64,000 bases of DNA from Lycocorax pyrrhopterus obiensis (taxonomy: Eukaryota > Chordata > Aves > Passeriformes > Paradisaeidae), in NCBI GenBank assembly GCA_014706295.1, contig JACSVZ010000042.1:62001-126000 (forward strand), written 5' to 3'. Under the pieces are notes generated by a model. The model had not been told where the DNA came from and did no database searches. It saw only the letters and a list, made by a program, of their open reading frames with translations. Positions 47,201-57,899 of the stretch are shown piece by piece. The first letter of the stretch is position 1, and every line of letters starts with the position of its first letter. Made by a program: the position numbers and the translations under genes.

Positions 47201-49320
47201 ATTCAATTAACCCCAAATCTCTTCGAAACTCCCAACTTGGAAAGAGCGCTGAGGCTTCTCCCGTTCCCGGGTGGGAAAGGAGGGAATCTCCCGGGTTTTT
47301 GGAGAGGAAAAAGAAGGAATTCCCACCTTCCTCGGGGCTCTCCGGGTCCTTGGCAGGGGCTGGGTCCTTGCCCAGGTTTCCCAGGACCCTGTAGGTGTCG
47401 GCGTGGACGGAATCCACGCGCACAGCGTAGATCTTGGCACTGGCGTCCAGGGTTCCCGCTGCCACCTGGAACAGGGAATTCGCAGCTGGAGCGGGAAAAG
47501 TCTCGCCTGGAAGATCCCAGGTCTGACTTCTCGAGTGCTCTGCATCCCGAGGAAAATCGTGGATAACGGGGAGAGGAGTTACTGTGAAAGCTATGGACCG
47601 CCCAAGGGGGGGGGGGGTTTCCCTTTGTTTTTTGGGATCACACCTAAAATCCTTTAGGAATTGCTGAGTTCTGCAGTGAGGAGAAGCAGAAAGGTGCAGG
47701 TTTGATCTGCCAGGAGCCGCCGCTCCTTCCTTGGGGTCACCTCCTCGGGATCATCCCGTTTTCCCAAATCAGGAAGAGGTGAAGGAATCCCAAGCGCCTT
47801 TTCCAGCCCCAGATCCCGCCAGGAAGGCCGAGAACCCCCCAGTGAAACCCAGTGCCCCCTTTCCCATCCTTCCCTCAGGACCTGCTGGCTCAGGAGCTCC
47901 TGGAGGCCACATCCCAAAGCGCTGCCCCCGGTTCATCCATCCAGGAATCCACTTCTCCCTCCCAGCAACCACAGGGAATCTTTTCCTTGGCAAGTTCTTG
48001 GATTAAACCCAGCCCAGCACCACTTTCCTTCCTTTCCCAGCCTTGTTGGGACACTGCTTTTCACCTCAGAGGCCTCCCAAGCCCTGCTCTTACACCAGAG
48101 CCCCTTCTGAACACCACATCCGGAAGGATTCAGCCTTTCCAAGGATTCGGTGCCTCCAATTTCCACAAAAAGCGGCTGTGCCGCCTATCCCAGGGGGTTT
48201 TGGTGGCAGCACCCTGAGCAGCGTTCGAGGTTTCATGTTAATTAAGCCTAGGGTTAATTGCCAGGTGGAAACAAAGCAGCAGCGACTCCTCTCACCTTGA
48301 AGTTGGTGAGCTCCGAGTTCTTCTGCTTCAGGATCTCGGTCATGTAATCGATCAGGTGCAGCCCAAAGGCATTTTTGGTGGTGATTTTCTGCAACAAAGC
48401 ACAGCTGGGGACCCTTTCCCTGGCCAGGGCCACCCTGCCAGGACCCGGAGCCCCGGGGGGATTGCGGCAGGACCGAGGGGACAGGGGACAGGCCGGGGGG
48501 CACCGCGGGAGGGCAGCAGCAGCCTGGAGGTGGCCACGGCTTCCTCTTGGAAGAGGAATAGGAAGAGGTTGGAGAAATAGGCAGGGAATTGTGTGAAATT
48601 CAACAGGGTCCTGCAGCTGGGGAGGGACAGCCCTGGACACAGCATAGGCTGGGGGTGATCCCTGTGGGGAAGGACCTGGGGGACATCAAAGTGTCCCTGC
48701 CCAGGAACTTTTTCCTGTGGTTGCCCAGCGATATTCCAGAACCGTGTGGACACAACCCACGCGCTGTGGGATGAGCCCGCTGGAGCAGGGAGCTGGGACC
48801 AGATGCCCCTTCACGGTCCCTTCACCTGCCCCATCCCGCGATTCTGGGAACGACCCCGCTGCCAAGGCCCGGAGCGTTTCAAACCCCGCCCGGGCCGCGC
48901 TGCCGGGGGATTTTAAATCCCGCCCGGCCCAAACGCGGCGCCCCGGACTCACGTTCTCGGTGCAGAGCTTGATGCAGGTGCTGTAGTGCTCCGAGATCTG
49001 CGCGTTGCTCCACTGGGGCAGCGGGGGCTGCCAGCCCTCGGGCCTGCGGGACACAGCGGCGTCGGTGACCGCGCTCCCCCCCTCAGCCCGGGCCCCGCGC
49101 ACCGGCCCTACCTGGGCGCGGGGGAGCCAAGGCCCTGCAGCGACGAGTCCACGGCCCTGGAGCGGCGGCGCTGGCGCCTCTCGCGCTCATCGTCGTTGTT
49201 GGGGCACTCAGCGAGCACGGGGGTGCCGGGGGTGCCGGTGCTGCCGAGGGTCCGCGGCGCCGGGGAGGCGGCGAAGGCGGCGGCGGCGGCGGCAGCGGCG
49301 CGGGGGGTGCGAGCGCTCAT
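38219..49320 (-). CDS. NCAPH: NCAPH, condensin I kleisin subunit (complete)
   Basis: Kleisin (CAP-H/Brn1) that bridges the SMC2-SMC4 heads and holds CAP-D2 and CAP-G in condensin I, acting in mitotic chromosome compaction. Exons in transcription order: 49320-49112, 49043-48953, 48388-48296, 47465-47327, 46635-46517, 45636-45447, 45073-44982, 44682-44486, 43780-43632, 42964-42858, 42640-42518, 42277-42170, 41259-41089, 39393-39292, 39161-39082, 38938-38863, 38278-38219; phases agree, 701 aa (human about 741). The N-terminus has an Ala8 run, then [14 protein letters not shown]. The SMC2-contact region includes [19 protein letters not shown] and [20 protein letters not shown]. Other hallmarks: [35 protein letters not shown] with [26 protein letters not shown], and [16 protein letters not shown]. 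The C-terminal winged helix that contacts SMC4 covers about residues 595-701 ([10 protein letters not shown], ending [16 protein letters not shown]). Exon 10 has a NAGNAG acceptor (start 42964 or 42961). The part between exons 4 and 8 is shorter than in human. Confidence 0.95.
38670..38850. repeat. Near-identical ~84-bp tandem duplication (NCAPH last intron)
   Basis: Two copies of a segment starting GCAGAGCTGGGAATGCTCCA and ending TCTGGGATTGATGGGAATGT, about 92 bp apart. The second lies just downstream of the exon 16 donor (exon end 38863). Confidence 0.93.
39412..39972. repeat. 12-bp minisatellite, ~46 copies (NCAPH intron 13)
   Basis: Unit GGGATCACCACC with substitutions mainly at three positions (ACT, ATC, CCG variants). 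Because 12 is a multiple of 3, long open frames appear in several frames on both strands ([20 protein letters not shown] tetrapeptides). None is a gene. Begins about 20 bp from the acceptor of exon 14 (exon start 39393). Confidence 0.98.
40125..41085. repeat. CCCAGT-based minisatellite, ~960 bp (NCAPH intron 13)
   Basis: Higher-order mixtures of CCCAGTCCCAGTCTCTCCCA and AGTTCCTCTCCCAGT, and to the left GAGGAGTTCCCAGTCCCAG. It abuts the exon 13 donor (exon end 41089). The sense strand is G-rich (CTGGGACTGGGA). Together with the 12-bp array it makes up nearly all of the 1.7-kb intron. Confidence 0.96.
41380..41590. repeat. Minisatellite, ~22-bp unit (NCAPH intron 12)
   Basis: About 9 units built on CCCATGGGATTGGGGTTTAT. 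Confidence 0.92.
41630..41780 (+). mobile_element. CR1 LINE 3' fragment
   Basis: GGGAGCGTCCCAGGCCAGGC, TGGAGCAGCCTGGGATAGTG, GGGATTTAGGGTCCCTTCCA. It lies in NCAPH intron 12, antisense to the gene, as are all CR1 pieces seen inside NCAPH. Confidence 0.85.
41885..42020 (+). mobile_element. CR1 LINE fragment
   Basis: AAAAGGCTGGGATGGAATTC and GGGAATGTCCCAGGCCAGGC, then TGGATGGGGTTTGGAGCAGG; truncated at both ends. Lies in NCAPH intron 12. Confidence 0.75.
42970..43200. repeat. 23-bp purine minisatellite forming an extended polypyrimidine tract (NCAPH intron 9)
   Basis: About 9 copies of GAGAAGGAAAGGGAAAAGGA plus AAA on the + strand. On the NCAPH sense strand this is a roughly 230-nt uninterrupted pyrimidine tract ending at the acceptor of exon 10. 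Confidence 0.96.
43365..43570 (+). mobile_element. CR1 LINE 3' fragment
   Basis: ATTGGGAAGGAATTCCTCCC, GGCTGGGATGGAATTCCCAG, AGCAGCTGTGGCTGCTCCTG and TCCAGGGCCAGGCTGGAGAA. Lies in NCAPH intron 9. Confidence 0.85.
43990..44440. repeat. 20-bp minisatellite, ~22 copies (NCAPH intron 8)
   Basis: Unit GGGACTGGGAATTCCTCCCT with variants at the last bases; a few units read GAGCTGCTCACT. The array starts about 45 bp from the exon 8 donor (exon end 44486). Confidence 0.96.
44745..44860 (+). mobile_element. CR1 LINE fragment
   Basis: AATTCCTCCCCAGGATGGAA, TTCCCAGAGAAGCTGGGGCT and CCCTGGGAGTGTTCAGAGCC. A short GGCTCAGGAATTCCCA tandem follows to about 44975. Lies in NCAPH intron 7. Confidence 0.7.
45740..46430 (+). 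mobile_element. Cluster of three CR1 LINE 3' fragments (NCAPH intron 5)
   Basis: Three same-orientation pieces at about 45740-45875, 45890-46065 and 46225-46430. Each carries GTCCCAGGCCAGGCTGGAGC and a GGGTCCCTTCCA or CCAAACCATTCCAGGATCC tail. The 45885-46080 part is also very similar to 41560-41790 in intron 12, including flanking GGAATTCCCACAGGGCTCTC, so a segmental copy between introns is likely. Confidence 0.83.
46800..47105. repeat. 21-bp minisatellite, ~14 copies (NCAPH intron 4)
   Basis: Units alternate CCCCTATTTGGTCCCAAATT and GACCCTGTTTGGCCCCAAAC. The translated shadow (FGPKLTL) is an artefact. Confidence 0.95.
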
Positions 49321-49500
49321 GGCTGCGGGACAGCGCCGCGCTGAGGGGGAGCCCGCCCCCGCCGCGGCCACGCCCCCTCCGCGCCTTCCGGCCAATCAGC
49401 GCGCGGCGCGCCTGCCCGGCAGCCAATCAGCGCGCGGCGCGCCCGCCCCCGAGGCGGGTTTGAACGGCGGCGCGCGCTCGGCGGGCCCGCGCGTGCGCGC
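49321..49500. promoter_or_regulatory. NCAPH: NCAPH promoter with two CCAAT boxes and a CHR-like motif
   Basis: A CpG-dense block directly upstream of the start codon. Two CCAAT boxes (NF-Y type, both forward on +) lie at 49392-49396 and 49423-49427, 31 bp apart inside a duplicated GCCAATCAGCGCGCGGCGCG segment. GGCGGGTTTGAA (TTTGAA at 49459-49464) resembles the CHR element of G2/M genes, fitting a condensin gene. Measured on the + strand, the order CCAAT-CCAAT-CHR is the canonical one, which would suit a divergent transcript as well as NCAPH. Confidence 0.5.
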
Positions 49501-49704
49501 CGGGTAACGGTCGTGAGGGGGGAAGGGGGGGGGGGGCTGCGCTGTGAGGGAGCCCCGGGAGGGACCCCCGGGAAGGGGCGACCCTTCCATTGAACCCCGT
49601 CTCCCGGCCCCGGGGTGCGATCGGAGCGGTGCCAGCAGCCCCCGGTGCCGCCCCGGCACCGCCCGAGAAGGAGGAGGAGCCGCCGGAGCAGCGCCGCTTA
49701 TCCC

Positions 49705-49990
49705 GGAATCACTGAGGTTGGAATCTTTGGGATCGCCGAGTCCCAGCTGTGCCCGATCCCCACCTTGTCCCCAGCCCAGAGCACTCAGTGCCACCTCCAG
49801 CCCTTCCTTGGGCACCTCCAGGGATCGGGACTCCAAACCTCCCTGGGCAGTTCCGAGGCCTGACCGCCCTTTCCATGAGGAAATTCCTGCTGGTGTCCAC
49901 CCTGAGCCTCCCCTGGCCCAGCCTGAGGCCGTTCCCTCTCCTCCTGTCCCTGTTCCTGGGAGCAGAGCCCCTGGCTCCCCCCTGAGCCAC
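49705..49990 (-). mobile_element. CR1 LINE fragment
   Basis: CGGAATCACTGAGGTTGGAA, TTGGGCACCTCCAGGGATCG, CAAACCTCCCTGGGCAGTTC and AGGAAATTCCTGCTGGTGTC, a reverse-strand CR1 copy just beyond the NCAPH promoter. Confidence 0.88.
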
Positions 49991-50019
49991 CCTGTGCCCC
50001 CTCTGGTGCTCCCTGTGCC

Positions 50020-50365
50020 CCTCCATCTGTGTCCCCATATTCCCTGTGACATTCCAGGTGTGTCCCCACATTCCCTGTGCCCCTCCAGGTGTGTCCCCAC
50101 ATTCCCTGTGACTCTCCAGCTGTATTCCCATACTCCCCATGACCATCCAAGTCTGTCCCCCTATTTTCTGTGACATTCCAGGTGTGTCCCCATATTCCCT
50201 GTCACCCTCCAGCTGTATTCCTGTATTCCCCGTGACTCTCCAGGTGTATCCCCACGTTCCCTGTGACATTCCAGGTGTGTCCCCGTACTCCCTGTGCCCC
50301 TCCAGGTGTGTCCCCATATTCCCTGTGCCCCTCCAGCTGTGTCCCCACATTCCCTGTGACCCTCA
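50020..50365. repeat. Minisatellite, ~31-bp unit
   Basis: About 11 units built on TGTCCCCATATTCCCTGTGA and CATTCCAGGTG, lying immediately after the CR1 copy. Confidence 0.94.
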
Positions 50366-50549
50366 CCTGACCCCAGGTCCCCCATCCCGGGACACTCCTG
50401 GGAGAGCCCCGAGCTCTGTGCCTGAGGCAAAGCCCCACCAAGAGGGAAATAAATCCATATCCTTTATTTCCGGAGCATCTCCTGTGCTCTGGAGGCTTTA
50501 GGAAAAAGTCGGGATGGCCTGGACGTGCCCCTAGATCCCCAAAGCTTGG

Positions 50550-50605
50550 GAATTCCATTCTCTATTCCATTCCATTCCATTCCATTCCATTCCATTCCAT
50601 TCCAA
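50550..50605. repeat. ATTCC microsatellite, ~9-10 copies
   Basis: Perfect CATTC/ATTCC pentanucleotide run, the same motif as vertebrate satellite-III-type repeats and a plausible HSF-like (TTCCA) binding array. Confidence 0.95.
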
Positions 50606-50829
50606 AGCTCGGGAACAGCAGCTGCTTCTCCAGTGCCACCACCCGGAGCAGGAGCTTTCCCAGCCCTCCCAGGCAGCATTCCCAGCCGAATCCTTGGATT
50701 CAGGGGACCGCGGCGTTGCTGCGGTTGGGTGTCCGCGTTTTTCCCGGCGGTTTTTCCCGGCTGAGCCGCTGGATGGAGCAGCAGGAAAAGCCGTGGATTG
50801 ATGCCCGCGCCAGGATCAGCCAAGGGATC

Positions 50830-50920
50830 GCGGAATCGTGGAATTGTTTAGCGTGGAAAACACCTTTAGGATCATCGAGCCCAAGCTCCAGCACGGGATG
50901 GAGCCGCGGGATCTGCCAGG
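50830..50920 (-). mobile_element. CR1 LINE fragment
   Basis: GCGGAATCGTGGAATTGTTT, then CACCTTTAGGATCATCGAGC, a short diverged CR1 3' end in reverse orientation. Apart from repeats, 50920-59700 shows no supported gene. Confidence 0.75.
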
Positions 50921-51739
50921 GAGGAAAATCCGGGATTAGGGAATGGCGGGTTCCCCATCCAGGATGCTCCAGGCTCCCGGGAAGGGCCGATCCAAGGAAT
51001 CGCCGCTCCCCGGGAGTGCCCGGGACGGGCTGCGGCAGCTGGGTTTTAACAGAACCCGTTCCGAACACAACCAACCCCTCCACCAGAACCCGACAGGGAA
51101 AATCTCCTTTTCCCTAAGGAATATGCGGATTCAGAGGTGGTCGTTAACCCCCGAATCCCACTTTTCCTTCGGCTCCGTCCTTCCCTCCGGAGCCCGGCTC
51201 GATTCCCGCCGCCACCCCCGCCAGGAGCGCTCCCCCAGCGCCGGGATCTCAGCGCCGCCTCATCCCAACCCCAAAAATGGCAAAGGAATCAACGCTTGGA
51301 GCCTGGAATTTCCTTGGAAGAGCGGCCCGAGCACCCGGGAGGCCCCGGACACTCCCAAACCTCGAGGGACCGAAACACTTCGGGGTTTTTTTGATCCCCC
51401 AGAGAACTCAGGGGCTGAGCAATGGGGTCAGTCCCTTCCCTCAGCTGCTCCAGGATAACCGGGAGAGGCTGGAAAATCCCGGGATGTGCTTTGGGATGCG
51501 TTTTCCCGGGAACAGACCCCGCGTATTCCGTGGCTGCAGTAAACAAATCAATCTCTGCAGCTGAGCCCGGCCCGAAGGAGGCTCCGAGGGACTCGGACGG
51601 GTTTTAATGCCCAAATAAATTATTCCTGCCCTGGCAACGGCCTTGGATTTTCCCCAGGCGTCCAGCAGCGGTGCCGGAGACGGCAGGAACATTCCCGTAT
51701 GGAAGTGGAAATTGCGGGATCACTGGGGACCGGATTTCC

Positions 51740-51905
51740 CACATTTTTGGTGCCCTCGTTCCCTGTGTTTTATCCGCAATCCTTGTGCCACGAATCCCAG
51801 GATTTCCCAGATTTTTGGCACTCTCATTCCCTGTGTTTTATCCCCAATCCTTGTGCCACGAATCCCAGGATTTCCCAGATTTTTGCTGCCCTCATTCCCT
51901 GCGTT
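51740..51905. repeat. 68-bp tandem repeat, ~2.5 copies
   Basis: Copies contain TGTTTTATCCSCAATCCTTG and GCCACGAATCCCAGGATTTC. The repeated ORF fragments here are artefacts. Confidence 0.93.
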
Positions 51906-52254
51906 TGGAGCTGGAGGCACAGGGAAAGCTCGGCAGGGTTTGATCTTTCCAAGATTTTCTTGGGAAGCGCTGTTCCCGAGCCGCCTTCCCGCGGCCTGGC
52001 TGCCGCACAAATCGCTCCGATCCAGCCGGGAGGGATTTTTTTCCCTTTAGTGGGAAAGCTCTGGAAGAGGCCGGAGTGGGAAGGACCTCGGGATGGCCCC
52101 AATCCCTTCTCCAGCCCCTGGGAATGGCCCCAGTCCCTTCTCCAGCCCCTCATTCCCTGGGAATGGCCCCAATCCTTGTAGGAAAAGGGAAAGCGGGATC
52201 AGGAGAGCTCCTTGGGGCCCGTGGGAAGCTTATCCTGGGATATTTTCCAGGATA

Positions 52255-52440
52255 AATCCTGGAATGGGTTGGGTTGGAAGGAACCTTCAATCCCGTCCAG
52301 AGCCACCATGGACAAGGACACCTTCCATAAATCCTGGTGGCTCCAACTCAGCCTTGGACAATTCCAGGGATCCAGGGGCAGCCACAGCTCCTCTGGGAAT
52401 TCCATCCCAGCCCCTCAGGGAGGAATTTCTTCCTAAAAAA
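52255..52440 (-). mobile_element. CR1 LINE 3' fragment
   Basis: AATCCTGGAATGGGTTGGGT, TTGGAAGGAACCTTCAATCC, CACCATGGACAAGGACACCT and AGCTCCTCTGGGAATTCCAT. Confidence 0.88.
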
Positions 52441-53384
52441 TCCTGGTTAGAGTGTGGATCCCACCAGGATTCCTTGGATCCTTCTGCAACCCCTCCCTGC
52501 CCATCCGATTGCTCCAATGAATAATTGATTTCTAATTAAAAATTAATCGAAGCATCCCATGGAAGCAATCCCCTCTCTCCCCTTTTCCCTTCCTTCCCTC
52601 TGGAATTCCCCAGGACCCTTTGGAGCGGTTCCTTGCCCTGGAAACCCCAAACCCGATTTAATTCCTCATTTACCACCCCCAAATTCCCAATCCTGAAATC
52701 TCCCAGCAGCTCCTGCTCCGCTCATTTAGCTCAGTAATTACTGGGGTAATTAACTCTAATTACTGCTGTGAACGGGCTGGAATTCTCCACCATCCAGAAA
52801 CCCCAAATCTGCTGGAATCTGCCCCGAAATGGAAGCGGGGACTCCCGAAGGACACAGCCCCACTCCCATCCCGATGTTTTGAACCCAAACCGTTCCTCTC
52901 CGAGCTCTGATTTTTTGGGAAGCATCCTGGAGCCCCCTGGATACCATGGAAACCGCGGGCTGTACCCTGGCAGCGATGAGCTTCCGTTAATTCCCGTTTT
53001 CCGGGATATTTTGGACTCGGCATTAAGCAAATTTATGCAAAACGCTGGAATCCATCCATGGAAATGAGGCTGAGCCCGTGGATTCACCGGAGCGGGAAAT
53101 CAGCGGGGTGGGCTCGCTCAAACCTACAGATCCTGCTCAAAAAGCACCAAAAACGACCAAGTTTGGCTTTTTTGGGGTCTCCCAGCAGGCAGCTCCTGGT
53201 TTTTGGGGGGTTTCCCATGGAATTGGAGATGGAGGGATAACCCAAAGCCCGGGGAATTTGGAATTCCCTTTCCTTGTGTGGCCGAGGGGGATTTTCGTAC
53301 CCAGTGAAGGCTCGGCCTCGTTTTGTGGGGTGGGGGTGAAATTCCCGCTTAGGGACAGCCCTGGGAAAGGGGAGGGGGTGATCC

Positions 53385-53955
53385 CGAGGGAGGAAACAGC
53401 TCCAATGGGATCTGAATCCCGCTGGGATGGGGTGATCCCGACGGAGGAAACGGCTCCAATGGGATCTGAATCCCGCTGGGATGGGGTGATCCCGAGGGAG
53501 GAAACAGCTCCAATGGGACCTGAATCCCGCTGGGATGGGGTGATCCCGATGGAGGAAATGGCTCCAATGGGATCTGAATCCCACTGGGAATTGTAAGGTG
53601 ATGGGATGATCCCGGTAAAGGAAATGGCTCCGTGGGGATCAGAATCCCGCTGGGATGGGGTGATCCTGATAGAGGAAACGGCTCCAATGGGACCTGAATC
53701 CCGCTGGGATGGGGTGATCCCGATAGAGGAAATGGCTCCAATGGGACCTGAATCCCACTGGGAATTGTAAGGTGATGGGATGATCCCGATAAAGGAAATG
53801 GCTCCGTGGGGATCCGAATCCCGCTGGGAAGGGCAAGGGGATGATCCCGATGGAGGAAATGGCTCCGTTGGGATCCGAATCCCGCTGGGAAGGGCAAGGG
53901 GATGATCCCGATGGAGGAAATGGCTCCGTTGGGATCTGAATCCCGCTGGGAAGGG
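53385..53955. repeat. Minisatellite, ~55-bp-based units, ~10 copies
   Basis: Units carry GGTGATCCCGATGGAGGAAA and TGGCTCCAATGGGATCTGAA with TCCCGCTGGGA. Longer variants include AATTGTAAGGTGATGGGATG. Confidence 0.95.
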
Positions 53956-54879
53956 GGATCCAGCCCGGCGTTCGCGGGAAGCTCGGCTGGGAGCAGCCGC
54001 CGGCGCCCGGCGCCCGCCGATGTTTATCCCTTCCTTCCCTTTTCCATGATAAAATCGCTCATGGAAAACAAACACCCGGAGTTTGCCGGGCCCGTGGGAT
54101 GGAGCCGAGCCCGGGAACGCCGCTTTAATTAAAATCCAGAATTCCAGCCGGCCGGAACCGGCGGCGGGGGCCGGATGCTCCCGCAATTCCCACCTGCTCT
54201 GCCGTCAGCGTGGAAAACCACGGATTGTGCGTTCCCGGCAGAGCAGCGGGATTTGGGAAGCCCAGCCCGGGAAGGGGAGGCAGGAATCACACGGAGAACG
54301 GAGCGGCCCCAAGCCCTGCCCGCGCTCCAGGAGGGATCGGAGCCTTTTCCGTGATCTGGGAATCAGGGACGCGCTCCCAGCCCTGGTTTTGAGGAGGAAT
54401 TCTGGGAATTGTCCCTTTTCCTGCTGTTGTGGTGACGTTTCGGGGCAAACCCCTCCCACCGAGGGTGCCCCGAACCCTCCATCCGTGATTTTTGTGGAAT
54501 TTTAGCTTTTCCACCTTTTCCAGCTCTTCCCGCTCCCAGCCCGCCTCCCCTCGCTGAGGGATAACGAACCAGTCTCCACACCAAAGGAACATTTATCCAT
54601 GAAAATCCACGGAGCGACGACCCCGACGGTCACACACGGACGCTTTGGGAAGGACGGTTGGGTTCCCTCTCTTTCTCTCGGGATGCTCCCATGGGAAGAA
54701 CTTCCTGGAAAGCTCCTTCCGGCTGCCGCCACCCCAAATCCCGAAATCCCGAGGGATCCGCTGGGATCGGGAGCCCTTTGGTCCGGGATGGGGATTTTAA
54801 GGAGACCCTCAGCTGCTCCTGGGTCTCGCGGTGCCTCTCCGGGACTTTCACTGAGGAGCAGGATTTAACTTCCAGCAGG

Positions 54880-55030
54880 AATGGGATTTGGGGTGGGTAT
54901 TCCACAGGAATGGGATCTGGGGTGGGTGTTCCATCAGAAATGGGATTTGGGGTGGACATTCCAGCAGGAATGGGATTTGAGGTGGGTATTCCTTCAGAAA
55001 TGGGATTTGGGGTGGATATTCCAAGGAAAA
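54880..55030. repeat. 30-bp minisatellite, 5 copies
   Basis: Unit ATGGGATTTGGGGTGGGTAT plus a variable ten bases (such as TCCAGCAGGA). Confidence 0.95.
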
Positions 55031-56204
55031 GGGGGATTCCCATGCAGTGTAATAATTGTGTTCATTATTCAGCTGGACACGGGATTTTGGGGCAGGGTGA
55101 TGCATTTGGGGCATGAATAAATCCCAAAGTCCCAGAATCCCGGAATGGGGAAGGCCAGAAGGGCCCACGCTGGGTCCCGGAGGCTGAAAATGGGAATTTT
55201 TTCCGATTATGGTGATTTTAATTGTAAATAAACCCCGGGAGCTCCCGGGCCGGGCTCTGCGACCTCGCGCAGCTCCGGCAAGGACACGGAAATCCCAAAA
55301 AACCCAAATCCCGTCATCCCTGTGGGAACGCTCCGTAAACAGCGGATCCTGCGCTTCCATCCTGGAACGCTCGGCCGTGAGGGGCCCTCGAGGGACAGCA
55401 AAATAAAAACAACAATGAGGACACGGGATGGGCGGGGCAGGCCTTGTATCCACCGGGAATCCCGGGAAAAACGCTCCGAACAATGGGAATCGCCGCCGGA
55501 TGGATCCTTGGCTTCGGCTTCCAAAGGCGCCGGGGTTTTTCTGCCAAACAGAACCAAAACAGGTTCGGGCCTGCTTAAATCCCAAAATCCAGCAAAATCC
55601 CGAAATCCAGGGATTGGTGCTGGGAGAGGGACGGTCGCACGTGGAATGGGGGGAAAAGGGTGGATTTTGGAGCAGATTTTGGAGCAGATTTTGGAGCAGA
55701 TCCCGAGTGTGGATGGGGAGGGATTTGGGATTTGCTGCTCCTGGCTCCCGTCCAGTGGGAATGGGAATTTCTGCATTTCCAGACACAAAGCTGAGCTTAA
55801 AATGCAAGGTTTAGGAGGTCAGGAGGTGGCTCCAGGCTGGGGTTTGGGGTTTGGGATGGAGGAGTTTTCCAGGTGCTTCCAAGGGGAGATGGCAGAGGGA
55901 TGGGAGCAGAGCTCCGGGGGATTCTCTCCAGACTCCGCTGGTTTTTCCTTTCAGGTGCCAGGGAAAGGAACTCCCCGGCTTTGGAATTGAATCTCTGATC
56001 CGAGATCTGCTTAAAAAAACCTGGAAAAGCCTCTGGATTCAGGTGCCCAGGAGATGGAAACGGAGCAGGGACCGGGATCACGGTCAGGACAAAGGTCACG
56101 GCCCCAAGTCTGGCTGGGGCCACCTCGGTTTGGGCTCTTCAGACTCCAAAAGGAGAATTTCCTGTGGCTTTTCCAAGGGCTGGGAAAACAATTCTGCCTG
56201 AGGA

Positions 56205-56600
56205 TGATCCCAGGGTTGGAGCCCCTCTGGAGCCAGGCTGGGAGAGCTGGGGGTGCTCACCTGGAGAAGGGAAGGATCCAGGGAGAGCTCAGAGCCCCTT
56301 GCAGGGCCTGGAGGGGCTCCAGGAGAGCTGGAGAGGGACTGGGGCCAAGGGATGGAGGGACAGGACACAGGGAATGGCTTCCCACTGGGAAAGGGGAGAT
56401 CTGGGTGGGATTTTGGGAAGGAATGAAGGTGGGGAGGGGCTGGGATGGAATTCCCAGAGCAGCTGTGGCTGCCCCTGGATCCCTGGAAGTGCCCAAGGCC
56501 GGGCTGGAGCACCCTGGGACAGTGGGAGGGTCCCTGCCCATGGCAGGGGTGGGATGGGATCGATGGGATCCGAGGTCCTTCCCGCCCACCCGCATTCCGT
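56205..56600 (+). mobile_element. CR1 LINE 3' fragment, ~395 bp
   Basis: GAGCCCCTCTGGAGCCAGGC, GGCTTCCCACTGGGAAAGGG, AGCAGCTGTGGCTGCCCCTG and GCTGGAGCACCCTGGGACAG. Same subtype as 11725-12160. Confidence 0.87.
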
Positions 56601-57899
56601 GTGTGGACACGGAGCACACATCCCATCTTTTGGGATGGCCTCGATCCCAAATCCTCATCCCTGCTCCTGCCTCCAGCAATAACTCGGCACCTGGGGGGGA
56701 AGAGGGACAGCCTGGATTTGGGGGTGGCACCCATTTACGGAGAACGTTCTGCTTTTCCAGCTGCTGGATGATCCCACGGCCCATTCCCAACATCCTGAGT
56801 ATCCCAGGCCATCATCCTCCCTGTTTCCAACAGCTGGGAATTTTTCTCTCTTTATTTCAAGAGCTCCTTTCCCTCGGGGTGCCCCAGGAGGTTTCCAGGC
56901 TGCGAAGTGTCCGCTCCGATCGGAGTCTCCGCTCCTTCCCCGGGGCGATCCCGGTTCTCCCGCCGAGCATTCCCTGGAGCAGACGCTTGTCATTCCCTGC
57001 GCGTCTGATCCCAGCGATCCCGGAGCACAAACACGGAGGCCAGAAGGGCACCGTGGTTATTTATATCCCTATCCACACATGTATTTATATTTCCCTTTTT
57101 TTTTTGGGAATTCTGGCGTCAAACGGGACCTGAACTCTCATTTTTGGGGTTTTTGGAGCCAATCTCCGCTCGCCTTTTTACCCCTTTTGAGCTACTTGGG
57201 TTTTTTTGGGATTGTGGATTTGGGATGGCGGCTGGAAGGGACTCAGGATTTGGCTCGGGATCGTGGCAGCTCTCATGGAATCAGCGGGAAAGGCTTCCCA
57301 CCCCAAACCTTCCCTCAGGCCCCTTCCTTTGGGACCGGTGGGATTCTGCCAAACCAACCCCCAGGAGGGGTCACACCATTCCTGTTCTCCAGGATTTGGG
57401 AAGCAGCGACACGGGAATGTGTCTTAAGGTGACCCAAACAGGAAAAAGTGGGAATTTAAGCAGGAAAAATCCCGTTCCAGCTGTGCACGCGGAGCTTTGG
57501 GACGTGGCGCGGCTGCAGGAGTTGGGAAGAGGGTGGGAAGGGCTGGAAAAGCTGCTCCTCACGGATGGCACCGGGCAGGATTTGGGGGAAAAAGGTTAAT
57601 TTTCATCAATCCGCTTTCAGTTGTTCCCAGATCCACCTCTTTGCCCATTCCTTGATTTCCATCCGGAGTCACAGCTTGAACACGGGTGGATTCATCTCCG
57701 AGATAAACGGGGATTTATCCAGGTTCATCCAGAACCACTGGATCTTCCCAGAGCCACTTTGGAGCCTGGAGAGTCGGAAAGCTCCGAAAGTCATCCCTGC
57801 TTTATTCCCAGAGCTCTCTGTGCTCAGCAGGGTCTGAGGTTCAGCTTTTTGGGAAAAAACGAGCAATTCCTTGGTCTGCGCAAATCCGCCGAGCGCTTC

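Noticed and set aside
49544..50173. 209-codon + frame divergent from NCAPH
   Set aside because: Most of it is CR1 and minisatellite sequence; no protein similarity recognised. A non-coding divergent transcript remains possible.
50440..50470. Poly(A) signals on both strands (AATAAA at 50447 on +, its reverse at 50463) as gene ends
   Set aside because: No exons lead to either one; probably chance in an AT-richer patch.
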